A DNA stretch of 64,000 bases, from assembly GCA_964616175.1 (NCBI GenBank), contig CAZTUH010000003.1, forward strand, positions 124,001 to 188,000. Reading direction: 5' to 3'. The DNA comes from CAZTUH01 sp964616175. GTDB taxonomy: Bacteria; Pseudomonadota; Gammaproteobacteria; Burkholderiales; Burkholderiaceae_B. A model generated the notes under the pieces. The model searched no databases, had not been told where the DNA came from, and worked only from the letters and a program-made list of their open reading frames with translations. Positions 56,027-64,000 of this stretch are shown in pieces (the first letter of the stretch is position 1; every line of letters begins with the position of its first letter). The translations under genes and the position numbers were made by a program.

Positions 56027-56575
56027 ATGAAAACAATTGGAGATAAATTAGATCCATTCAAAGTAAATGGTGTAAAACCTGGATTCAATAATTACCAGGA
56101 AAATGGAAAATATGCTTTTGAAGATATTACTGAATGTTCATTTCCAGGAAAATGGAAGGTGATTTACTTTTATCCAAAAGATTTTACTTTTGTTTGTCCA
56201 ACAGAGATCATTGGTTTCAATGAGTTGGCTAAGAAATTTGAAGCACATAATGCTGTTCTAATGGGTGGATCAGTGGATAATGAGTTTGTAAAATTAGCTT
56301 GGCGCCGTGAGCATCCTGGCCTTAATAAGTTAGGACATTATCAATTTGGAGATACAACTGGTTCTCTAGTCGATCAATTGGGCATTCGAAGTGTAAGTGA
56401 TGGAGTAGCTTTTCGTGCAACATTTATTGTGGATCCAGAAAACATCATTCAACATGTATCTGTTAATAATTTGAATGTAGGTCGAAATCCAGAAGAGATA
56501 CTGCGGTTACTAGATGGTTTACAAACTGATACATTATGTCCTTGTAATCGGCCAATCGGAGGTTCTACTCTCTAG
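56027..56575 (+). CDS. ahpC: AhpC-type peroxiredoxin
   Basis: A 182-residue thiol peroxidase. The peroxidatic Cys57 lies in FTFVCPTE, and a C-terminal Cys172-x-Cys174 (LCPCNRP) can act as resolving pair. This pattern fits the AhpC type that uses AhpD or a thioredoxin rather than AhpF. AAGAAGGAA precedes the ATG well. An ahpD gene, which often follows, is absent: the next gene, ispF, converges after 116 non-coding bases. Likely the main peroxide defence in this region. Confidence 0.92.
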   Translation: MKTIGDKLDPFKVNGVKPGFNNYQENGKYAFEDITECSFPGKWKVIYFYPKDFTFVCPTEIIGFNELAKKFEAHNAVLMGGSVDNEFVKLAWRREHPGLNKLGHYQFGDTTGSLVDQLGIRSVSDGVAFRATFIVDPENIIQHVSVNNLNVGRNPEEILRLLDGLQTDTLCPCNRPIGGSTL

Positions 56576-56691
56576 AATTTCTCTTTCCTTAATTTTCTAA
56601 AAAATTGTCTGCAGCTTTTTGTTTAAGTGCTTCATGAACATTGCAAATAGCTAATTATTTTCATTATTATTGTGATAATTTCACACTTAAA

Positions 56692-57183
56692 TTAAAAAAG
56701 CTTTTCTAGAAGAACTATAGACATTGCTGCAGCACTTTTCTTTCTTCCGATATGTCCAAAACCCTCATTTGTTTTTGCTTTAATATTAATTTGATTATTT
56801 TTAATATTTAAATCTTTCGATATGCAATTAATAATGGATGCTATATAAGGGCCTAATCTTGGGTATTCAATACATATTGTTGCATCTATATTAATAAGTT
56901 CAAAACCTAACTTTCTGATTTTTTTCATAATTTTTATTAGCAAAATTCGACTATTTGAATTTTTGTATCTGTGATCAGAATCTGGAAAATGATAGCCTAT
57001 ATCACCTAATCCCGAAGCTCCTAAGAGAGCATCTATTACAGAATGTAATAAAATATCTCCATCTGAATGGCTTTGAAGACCATAATCAGATGGTATGTGA
57101 ACTCCACCAAGAATTAGTGGAGTTTCTCTGGCCAAAGCATGTATATCATATCCCTGTCCTATTCGGAGCTTGCTCAAAGCCAT
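56692..57183 (-). CDS. ispF: 2-C-methyl-D-erythritol 2,4-cyclodiphosphate synthase
   Basis: IspF catalyses the fifth step of the MEP isoprenoid pathway. The 163-residue product has the metal ligands Asp13 and His15 (GYDIHAL), and HSDGDILLH with a further His and the DxH pair. The C-terminal NIKAKTNEG loop is intact. It overlaps ispD by ten bases, with its ATG inside the last codons of ispD, a coupled operon. Isoprenoids feed ubiquinone and peptidoglycan carriers. Confidence 0.97.
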   Translation of the reverse strand: MALSKLRIGQGYDIHALARETPLILGGVHIPSDYGLQSHSDGDILLHSVIDALLGASGLGDIGYHFPDSDHRYKNSNSRILLIKIMKKIRKLGFELINIDATICIEYPRLGPYIASIINCISKDLNIKNNQINIKAKTNEGFGHIGRKKSAAAMSIVLLEKLF

Positions 57184-57857
57184 TTCTCAACAAGTCTAAA
57201 ATCTTCAGGCCAAGTTATTTTGATATTCATCAAACTTCCTCTAACAAATTTTGGAAAATATCCAATTCTTTCAATAGCAGATGATTCGTCAGTAATAGGA
57301 AAGACAGAATTTTCTGAAGCATGCAAAAGGGCATTTTTTAAAATTCCAAACCGAAACATTTGAGGAGTTTGGGCTAGCCATAAGTTTTTCCTGTTAATAG
57401 TTTTCTTGGAAAACCTCGCCCCCTTTTTTATTGTATCTATTACTGGTAAGGCAAGTAAACCTCCAACAGGATGATTGATACATTCATTAATTAAGGAATT
57501 TAAATATTCATATGGTAAACCAGGTCGAACTGCATCATGGATTAAAATCCAATCATTAGAATCAGCATGAATGTCCTCTAAGGAATTTATTACGGTGGAA
57601 ATTCTTGACTTACCTCCGCAGTTTTTCAATGTAATTCTTGGCAAATGCCCAAGTATAACTTTTGCTAAAGAGTCATTCTTGGAAATTGATATTATAATAC
57701 GTTTGATTCTAGGTTCTGCTAAAAGGGTAGAAACTGTGTGACGAATTACAGGTATCCCAGAAAGCTGTTGGTATTGTTTTGGTATGGCGTTAACTCCAAA
57801 AGGTGAAGCACGACTTCCAATTCCAGCACTAGGTACAATTGCAATTAATGAATCCAA
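57174..57857 (-). CDS. ispD: 2-C-methyl-D-erythritol 4-phosphate cytidylyltransferase
   Basis: IspD attaches CMP to MEP in isoprenoid synthesis. The 227-residue product has the nucleotide loop VPSAGIGSRASP, the signature KQYQQLSG and the segment HDAVRPG. The start must be TTG 57857 (or ATT one codon up): an in-frame TGA lies a few codons upstream and the core begins five residues in. No ribosome site precedes it. The gene faces away from mfd with virtually no gap. Confidence 0.95.
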   Translation of the reverse strand: MDSLIAIVPSAGIGSRASPFGVNAIPKQYQQLSGIPVIRHTVSTLLAEPRIKRIIISISKNDSLAKVILGHLPRITLKNCGGKSRISTVINSLEDIHADSNDWILIHDAVRPGLPYEYLNSLINECINHPVGGLLALPVIDTIKKGARFSKKTINRKNLWLAQTPQMFRFGILKNALLHASENSVFPITDESSAIERIGYFPKFVRGSLMNIKITWPEDFRLVEKWL

Positions 57858-57858
57858 A

Positions 57859-60800
57859 ATGTTTTTACAGTTTCAAAAAAAAATGGAAAATTCTCAAGAA
57901 AAGATCAGTAATCAAAATACAAATAGAAAAAAACCAAAAATCTCATTTATTAAAGACATATTAACATCATTAAGAAAAGGAAAAAACTTTTATCAAGATA
58001 AACCATTCGGTTCTGGAGATTCATGGCTAATTACAGAATTAGCTGCACAGAAGGAAAGTCAAGCTCCGTTGGTAATTCTTGCAAGTAGTCCTCTTGATGA
58101 AAAGAGATTTCTTGAAGAACTCTCAATATTTTCTCCAGAACTTCGCATTGGAAACTTTCCAGATTGGGAAACACTTCCATATGATGAATTTTCTCCGACT
58201 CAAGATTTAGTATCGCAACGATTATCTATTCTTCATAGCTTAATCACTCAACAAATAGATGTTTTGGTTATGTCAATATATGCAGCTTTACAACGCATTG
58301 CACCACCTGATTTCTTGATTAAACACACTTTCTATTTTAAACAAGGTGATTACTTAAATGAAAAAAAGTTTTGGAATCAATTAATCTCACTTAATTACAA
58401 TCAAGTTACTCGAGTCTCAAAGCCTGGAGAGTTTTGTTTTCGGGGAGGGATAATAGATTTGTTTCCACTAGGAGTTAAACAACCATATCGATTAGATTTA
58501 TTTGATAATGAAATTGAATCTATTCGCATATTTAGTGCAGATACACAACTTAGCCTTAGCAAAACAAAAGAAATTAAATTATTTCCAAGTCATGAATTTC
58601 CAATGGATGAAAAATCTAAAACTCTCTTCCTTAGAAATTTCCAAGAAGAATTTGGGGTAAGTATGTCAAATTCTGCTATCTGTAAAAAAGTTAATCAAGG
58701 CATCCATTTTCATGGAATGGAATACTATCTTCCTCTGTTTTTTAAAAAAACCTCTTCAATATTTGAATATTTGAATGATGATAGCCTGTTTTTAACTATT
58801 GGAGATATTGATGGTTCGATAAGAACCTACTTAAAGAATACTGTTATGGACAGGTTTCTATTTATAAAAAAGGATAGTGAAAGAAAAATTTTAGATCCAA
58901 AAAAACTTTTCTTAGATAGTGAAGAACTATTCCTTCACTTAAAAAAATTCTCTCGATTAACAATTTCCGAAAAAAAAACCAGCATGAATTTTTCTAAGGG
59001 TCCAGACGTATCAATCTTACAAAAAAATAAAGATCCTCTTTTCAACCTTCGGAATTTTTTGAAAAATGAAGCAAATCGAGTCCTTTTGTGTTCAGATTCT
59101 ATTGGTCGATTGAAAACCTTGCTACGAATGTTGAATTCTAATGGTTTGAAACCTAATTCTGAATTTTGTTCTTTTGAAGATTTTTATAATTCTGATGAAA
59201 ATTTTGCAATCCTTGTTGCTCCATTGGATGCTGGCTTTTATTTTCATGAGAAGAAACTGCTTATCGTTACAGAAAATGATCTGTATTTACTTAATAAAAA
59301 AATCAAATCTCAGGCAGTCAATAGTTTCAAAAAATCTAATGCGCTCGATTTAATGCTTAGAGATTTAACTGAACTAAATCTAGGAGACCCTGTTGTACAT
59401 AAAAATTATGGTATTGGCCGGTACCGTGGTTTAATTGAGATAGAAGATCCTAATAGCGGGCTTGCAGAATTTTTGCATCTCGAGTATGCAGATGAAGCTA
59501 CTTTATATGTTCCTGTGACAAAACTTTATCTTATTTCTCGCTATAAAGGGGTTGATTTAGAGTCAATCCCAATTAGTAGGTTAGGTTCTAATCAATGGGA
59601 AAAATCATACAAAAAAGCAAAGGAGAATATCCAAGACGTTGCTGCTGATCTATTGAAACTTTATGCAGAACGTTCTTCCAAAAAAGGATATAGCTTTCTG
59701 GTTCCTAAGAAGGACTATGAAGATTTTTCGGATGGTTTGAATTTTCAAGAGACTCCAGATCAGTTAAAGGCAATTAATGAAGTTATTTCCGATATGAGAT
59801 CTGAGAAACCGATGGATCGATTAATTTGTGGTGATGTAGGTTTTGGAAAAACAGAAATTGCATTAAGAGCTTCTTTTATTGCAGCTTCTAATAATAAGCA
59901 AGTTGCATTACTTTGCCCAACAACATTGCTTTCTGAACAGCATACACAAATATTTTTAGAACGATTTTCGGAATATCCAATGCGAGTAGCTGAAATCTCT
60001 CGATTTAGGACAAATAAAGAACTCTCAGAAACTCTTTCAGATATTGAAAAGGGAAATGTAAATATTGTTATTGGTACTCATAAGATTTTATCCAATAAAG
60101 TTCAATTCAAAAATCTTGGATTAATCATCATAGACGAAGAGCATAGATTTGGTGTTCATCAAAAAGAGCAATTGAAAAAAAATATATGTAAAGAAGTTGA
60201 TATTTTAACTTTGACAGCTACTCCCATTCCAAGAACATTAAGCATGTCTTTAGAAGGCATGAAAGATCTTTCAGTTATTGCTACTCCTCCTGAAAAACGA
60301 TTAGCAGTTAAAGTTTTTGTCAGGTCAGAGGACCGGAGTATAATAAAAGAAGCACTTTTGAGAGAATTTAAACGTGGTGGGCAAGCTTATTTTTTACACA
60401 ATTCAGTCGAGACAATATATCTTAGGAAAACTTTCTTAGAAGAGCTTATTCCAGAAGCAAGAATTGCAGTTGCTCATGGGAAAATGAAAGAACGGGATCT
60501 TGAAAAGGTTATGAAAGAATTCTATCAAAATCATTATAATCTTCTTTTGTGTACAACTATTATAGAAACTGGAATTGATGTTCCAAATGCCAATACTATT
60601 ATGGTGCATAGGTCAGACCGGTTTGGTTTGGCCCAGTTGCATCAATTGCGAGGGAGAGTTGGACGTTCATACCGCCAAGCTTATGCTTACCTAATGATCC
60701 CAGAAATGGATACACTTACAAAAAATGCCAAAAAAAGATTAGAAGCTATCCAATTACTGAGTAAATTAGGATCTGGTTTTGAACTTGCTATACATGATCT

Positions 60801-61419
60801 TGAGATAAGAGGGACAGGAAATATTTTAGGCAATTCACAATCTGGTAATATTCAAGAGATAGGATTTTCCCTATATAATGAAATGCTCTCGGAAGCTGTT
60901 GCAATATTAAAAAATACTGGTAAATCAAGTGATAAAGGTATTGAAAATCTTCTAAAAGATCCATTAGTTTGTGAAATTAATTTATATAGAGCTGCATTAT
61001 TGCCCTCATATTATTGTTCTGACATTCCATCTAGAATTGCTATATATAATCAATTATCTTCTGCAAAAAGTTTAACTGATTTAGATATGATTAAGGGAGA
61101 GTTGATAGATCGGTTCGGACTATTACCTAACCCAGTTAAAACCCTGTTTTCTTCTCATGAAATTAGAATTTCAGCTCAATCAATTGGCATAAAGAAAGTT
61201 GACGCTAGCGAAAACCGGTTATTGTTCTGTTTTGGAAAAAATTCTTTAGTGGATCCTAAGAAAATTATTCGTCTAGTTCAGCTAAATTCTTCCATTAAAT
61301 TAATTGGACCAAATGAATTGTGTTGTGATAGGAAAATACAAGATGTAGAAGATCGAATTGATGTTATCTTTGAAATGTTGGAATTGATTAAAACATGCTT
61401 ATTCCAGACTATTAATTGA
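57859..61419 (+). CDS. mfd: Transcription-repair coupling factor Mfd
   Basis: Mfd removes stalled RNA polymerase and recruits UvrA. From ATG 57859 the protein has 1186 residues. It has the UvrB-homology N-terminus (about 55-360), the RNA-polymerase-interacting segment (HKNYGIGRYRGLIEIE, about 513-528) and the translocase. The translocase has Walker A GDVGFGKTE and DEEHRFGV, then QLRGRVGRS. The C-terminal TRCF domain completes it. The first 30 residues are not conserved; ATG 57883 is equally likely as start. Next gene serB follows after one base, as in Burkholderiales. Confidence 0.95.
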   Translation: MFLQFQKKMENSQEKISNQNTNRKKPKISFIKDILTSLRKGKNFYQDKPFGSGDSWLITELAAQKESQAPLVILASSPLDEKRFLEELSIFSPELRIGNFPDWETLPYDEFSPTQDLVSQRLSILHSLITQQIDVLVMSIYAALQRIAPPDFLIKHTFYFKQGDYLNEKKFWNQLISLNYNQVTRVSKPGEFCFRGGIIDLFPLGVKQPYRLDLFDNEIESIRIFSADTQLSLSKTKEIKLFPSHEFPMDEKSKTLFLRNFQEEFGVSMSNSAICKKVNQGIHFHGMEYYLPLFFKKTSSIFEYLNDDSLFLTIGDIDGSIRTYLKNTVMDRFLFIKKDSERKILDPKKLFLDSEELFLHLKKFSRLTISEKKTSMNFSKGPDVSILQKNKDPLFNLRNFLKNEANRVLLCSDSIGRLKTLLRMLNSNGLKPNSEFCSFEDFYNSDENFAILVAPLDAGFYFHEKKLLIVTENDLYLLNKKIKSQAVNSFKKSNALDLMLRDLTELNLGDPVVHKNYGIGRYRGLIEIEDPNSGLAEFLHLEYADEATLYVPVTKLYLISRYKGVDLESIPISRLGSNQWEKSYKKAKENIQDVAADLLKLYAERSSKKGYSFLVPKKDYEDFSDGLNFQETPDQLKAINEVISDMRSEKPMDRLICGDVGFGKTEIALRASFIAASNNKQVALLCPTTLLSEQHTQIFLERFSEYPMRVAEISRFRTNKELSETLSDIEKGNVNIVIGTHKILSNKVQFKNLGLIIIDEEHRFGVHQKEQLKKNICKEVDILTLTATPIPRTLSMSLEGMKDLSVIATPPEKRLAVKVFVRSEDRSIIKEALLREFKRGGQAYFLHNSVETIYLRKTFLEELIPEARIAVAHGKMKERDLEKVMKEFYQNHYNLLLCTTIIETGIDVPNANTIMVHRSDRFGLAQLHQLRGRVGRSYRQAYAYLMIPEMDTLTKNAKKRLEAIQLLSKLGSGFELAIHDLEIRGTGNILGNSQSGNIQEIGFSLYNEMLSEAVAILKNTGKSSDKGIENLLKDPLVCEINLYRAALLPSYYCSDIPSRIAIYNQLSSAKSLTDLDMIKGELIDRFGLLPNPVKTLFSSHEIRISAQSIGIKKVDASENRLLFCFGKNSLVDPKKIIRLVQLNSSIKLIGPNELCCDRKIQDVEDRIDVIFEMLELIKTCLFQTIN

Positions 61420-61420
61420 A

Positions 61421-62275
61421 ATGAATAGTTACAATCTTATTGTACAATCCTCAAATTTAAAGATATCTCACATAAAATATCTTTCTTCCATTTTTAAATC
61501 TAGTTCTTTTGAATGCATTAACGAAAACGCATTTAGATTCAGAAATGTAATTTGTAATAATTTTACAAGGAACTGTATTGCTTCTTGGTCCAATAAAGTA
61601 GCTGTTGATACGAGTTTTATACCAATTAATTCTAGTTTTAAGAACTGCAAGATTTTAGCAATAGATATGGATTCAACACTTATAAACATTGAATGCATCA
61701 ATGAAATTGCTCGTTTTCTTGGAGTGGAAAAAGAGGTTTCGGAAATTACAAGTGCAGCAATGAATGGACAAATAAAAAGCTTTCAAGACAGTTTAAAAAA
61801 AAGGGTATCCCTTCTGAAAGGAGGAGATTTTAGCATATTAGAGCGAGTTTATAATGAGCGATTAAGATTAAATCCTGGAGGGAAAAAGTTAATTCTTTCA
61901 GCTAAAAATATGGGAATAAAAACTCTTCTGATTTCGAGTGGATTCACTTTTTTTTCAAATCGGTTAAATCAAAGTCTCAAATTTGATGCATGCTATGCAA
62001 ACAAACTTGAAATTCGGAATGGAAGAATAACTGGAAGAATTGAAGAACCAATTTTGGATGCTGAAGCAAAATCTAATTATTTATTAAATTTTGCGAAAAA
62101 GAATAGGATTTCGACAGAAGAGATCATTGCTATTGGAGATGGAGCTAATGATTTAAAAATGTTGGAATCTGTCGGATTCTCTATTGCATACCATGCAAAA
62201 CCCATAGTTAGCAGAAAAGCTAAGTACTGCTTGAATTTTAGTAATCTAGATGGCGTACTAAATTATTTTCAATAG
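61421..62275 (+). CDS. serB: Phosphoserine phosphatase
   Basis: SerB dephosphorylates phosphoserine to serine. The 284-residue haloacid-dehalogenase protein has the nucleophile motif DMDSTLIN (about 81-88) and the Ser motif LLISSGF (about 169-175). The lysine and GDGANDLKML acid motif (about 239-248) are present. The N-terminal 75 residues are diverged, as in other betaproteobacterial SerB. It follows mfd directly and converges on the DUF2818 gene. Confidence 0.95.
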   Translation: MNSYNLIVQSSNLKISHIKYLSSIFKSSSFECINENAFRFRNVICNNFTRNCIASWSNKVAVDTSFIPINSSFKNCKILAIDMDSTLINIECINEIARFLGVEKEVSEITSAAMNGQIKSFQDSLKKRVSLLKGGDFSILERVYNERLRLNPGGKKLILSAKNMGIKTLLISSGFTFFSNRLNQSLKFDACYANKLEIRNGRITGRIEEPILDAEAKSNYLLNFAKKNRISTEEIIAIGDGANDLKMLESVGFSIAYHAKPIVSRKAKYCLNFSNLDGVLNYFQ

Positions 62276-62304
62276 TTTTTAACTGAACAATATATTCATA
62301 TTTA

Positions 62305-62640
62305 TCAAATTTTTTTCTGCTTTACCAAATACCGATATACAATTCCTGGATAGCTGAGCATCAAATATAGAAAGAATGTTATCAAATAGAACCTTGGTTC
62401 CTTTTTGCAAGGATATTCAATAGATTTATCGTCGAAAATTAGACTAATTGCTCCGAGCATCATATAGTAAAAAAAGAATTCAATCAAACGGAACAAGTTT
62501 TGAACTTTCTGGTTTTTTTCAATTCTAAGAATCCAAGAAAGGAAATAATTTATATTCGAATCTTGAGTTATAAATGGTAAATTTGCAAAGAAAAAAGCCG
62601 TTCCAATAAATAAGTAAGAAAGGATTTCTGGATAATTCAT
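62305..62640 (-). CDS. DUF2818 family membrane protein
   Basis: A 111-residue membrane protein with three hydrophobic stretches, of unknown function. The N-terminal FFFANLPFI and the C-terminal YLMLSYPGIVYRYL agree with DUF2818, a family found almost only directly behind nuoN in betaproteobacteria. Its ATG follows the nuoN stop immediately, so it is cotranscribed and might assist complex I. The position is stronger evidence than the sequence. Confidence 0.88.
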   Translation of the reverse strand: MNYPEILSYLFIGTAFFFANLPFITQDSNINYFLSWILRIEKNQKVQNLFRLIEFFFYYMMLGAISLIFDDKSIEYPCKKEPRFYLITFFLYLMLSYPGIVYRYLVKQKKI

Positions 62641-64000
62641 TTAGACAATTCCAAACTTATTTTCAAATGTTTGTTGAACAGTATAAATGCACATATTCAT
62701 TAAATTTGAAGGAAACAAACCAATAAAGATTATTATACTGCCATTGATGCTCAAAAATTTCTTAACTTGACTATTTAGTTGGATATCCTTCAGAATTCCT
62801 GATAATGGCTTTTCAAAATAGATATTTTGAATGATATGCAAGCAATAGAAAACACTTACTAAAGAAAAGAAGATAGCAGTTACTGTAGCCAGAATGTAAC
62901 CTGATTGCATTAAAACTTGAATAATCTCTATCTTCGAATAAAAACCAGCAGTAGGTGGGATTCCCGCCAAAGAAAACATGGAAATTAACATCAAAAGAGA
63001 TATAATTCCATTATATTGATTTAAACCTCTAAAATCTTTAATTTCTCCAAATTCACGTCTTTTTGCAGATGAAATTGCTAAAATTAATCCGAAACTTACT
63101 AATGTGGATAGGATGTCAACCAATAGATAAAATAATGATGCAGCATAAGCTCGATTTGAGATTTCAACATTTTTTGTTGTTAATCCAACCATTAAGCCAA
63201 GCAGAATAAAACCCATATGAGAAATACTTGAATATGCTAACATCCTTTTAAAATTCTTTTGTACAATTGCTGCCAAAGAACCTAATGCCAATGATAAACA
63301 TGAAAAAAATAACATGGATGGATACCAATCTATAGAAATGTTTTCAAACATTAGTTTAGAAAAACGCAGCATGATAGTAAATGGACCAAATTTTGAAACT
63401 GAATTCAAAATAATAACTACCATTGTGGATGTACCTTGATAAACATCAGGAATCCACATATGAAATGGAGCAATAGAAAGTTTGAAAGCAAGACCTGAGA
63501 AAATGAATATTGTACCTAAAACCAACATTATATTCATCTCGGAACTTGTTTTTGTTCTAAGAAAAGAAGAAATAAGATTGAGATCAAGTTGATTTGTAAT
63601 GCCATAAATAATTGACATTCCATATAAAAGAAGCCCAGAAGCCAAGCTGCCAAGTATGAAATATTTCATGGCAGCTTCTAAAGAAGCATGATTTTTATGA
63701 TTTAATGCTATCAATGCACATGAAGATAAAGCAGTTAATTCAAGTCCTAAATATACTGATACTAAATTTCCTGCTGAAATTACTATATTTTGCCCAAATA
63801 AAAAGAACAGAATTATCAGATAAAATTCATCTCTTTTTCGAGTTGATTGCAAAAAACATGAGGATTTTCCATAAAAGAGAGAAATCATTAAGGTAATGCA
63901 GGAAATAATTTTTAGGAAATACGATAATTCATCTACGATGAACAATCCATGAAAAGCAGAGCCAAAGATTTTCAATCTCCATTGTATTGCAAGAGTAATA
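62641..64000 (-). CDS. nuoN: NADH-quinone oxidoreductase subunit N, 3' part
   Basis: NuoN is an antiporter-like proton-pumping membrane subunit of complex I. The visible 453 codons include the family segments LVSVYLGLELTALSSCALIAL, SLEAAMKYFILGSLASG and PFHMWIPDVYQG, with the conserved Lys and Glu residues of the proton channel. Upstream of an apparent TTG at 63975 the frame stays open to the window edge with hydrophobic sequence, so the start lies beyond. About 40 residues are missing. It is the last nuo gene, followed by DUF2818. Confidence 0.96.
   Translation of the reverse strand, partial: ITLAIQWRLKIFGSAFHGLFIVDELSYFLKIISCITLMISLFYGKSSCFLQSTRKRDEFYLIILFFLFGQNIVISAGNLVSVYLGLELTALSSCALIALNHKNHASLEAAMKYFILGSLASGLLLYGMSIIYGITNQLDLNLISSFLRTKTSSEMNIMLVLGTIFIFSGLAFKLSIAPFHMWIPDVYQGTSTMVVIILNSVSKFGPFTIMLRFSKLMFENISIDWYPSMLFFSCLSLALGSLAAIVQKNFKRMLAYSSISHMGFILLGLMVGLTTKNVEISNRAYAASLFYLLVDILSTLVSFGLILAISSAKRREFGEIKDFRGLNQYNGIISLLMLISMFSLAGIPPTAGFYSKIEIIQVLMQSGYILATVTAIFFSLVSVFYCLHIIQNIYFEKPLSGILKDIQLNSQVKKFLSINGSIIIFIGLFPSNLMNMCIYTVQQTFENKFGIV

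Noticed and set aside
1..64000. CRISPR arrays, insertion sequences, integrases, toxin-antitoxin or phage defence systems
   Set aside because: I looked for repeat-spacer patterns, transposase or recombinase motifs and paired small ORFs, and found none. The window is almost wholly core genes.

Overview
The window is a gene-dense, strongly AT-rich stretch of a bacterial chromosome. It holds about 52 intact or edge-cut protein genes, two clear pseudogenes and one tRNA. Gene content and gene pairings point to a betaproteobacterium of the order Burkholderiales, probably near Alcaligenaceae. The pointers are ispF-ispD back to back with mfd-serB, DUF2818 following nuoN, metG next to mrp and dcd, a fused TsaB-RimI, an OmpR/EnvZ pair like Bordetella RisA/RisS, and EarP-type EF-P modification. 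The AT bias, the gaps in operons that are normally longer, and a freshly decayed gene pair suggest a reduced, host-associated genome. The species cannot be named from this sequence alone. No mobile elements, CRISPR arrays, rRNA genes or prophage genes are visible.

Layout. 1-3554: 3' part of thrC, a DUF1178 zinc-ribbon gene, then decayed efp and earP. 3555-7524: eamA exporter, nadD-hemF, yebC and a cytochrome b561-type gene. 7930-8100: initiator tRNA with its promoter. 8254-18585: pyrB, metG, mrp, tamA-tamB, dcd. 18700-20977: folA-thyA and divergent coq7. 21360-27032: sucA-sucB-lpdA. 27327-30227: trpS, bamD, rluD. 30661-35535: minC-minD-minE downstream of glnS, and ruvB. 35704-39365: an NDUFA9-like gene and purH-ruvC-ruvA. 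39549-43238: tmk-holB-tatD-ubiH. 43295-47898: ygfZ, a VIT1-type transporter, ratA-rnfH, smpB, an nfeD-SPFH pair. 48166-53640: bolA-ppiC, ligA, udg, tsaB-rimI. 53796-56575: ompR-envZ and a peroxiredoxin. 56692-64000: ispF-ispD, mfd-serB, DUF2818 and the 3' part of nuoN.

Together the genes describe a respiring, dividing Gram-negative cell. It keeps the 2-oxoglutarate dehydrogenase complex, complex I, ubiquinone hydroxylases and oxygen-dependent haem synthesis. It also keeps the Min system, BAM/TAM outer-membrane assembly, dTMP synthesis (dcd, folA, thyA, tmk), isoprenoid precursor synthesis, and repair (RuvABC, LigA, UDG, Mfd).

The most notable observation is the joint decay of EF-P (1456-1997) and its dedicated arginine rhamnosyltransferase EarP (2052-3130). 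An intact envZ in the same window still encodes a Pro-Pro-Pro motif of the kind that normally needs EF-P. I did not find a convincing undescribed multi-gene system. The other observations concern genome reduction: missing operon members, a shortened MetRS, a BamD without a clear lipobox, and one small basic ORF of unknown role.
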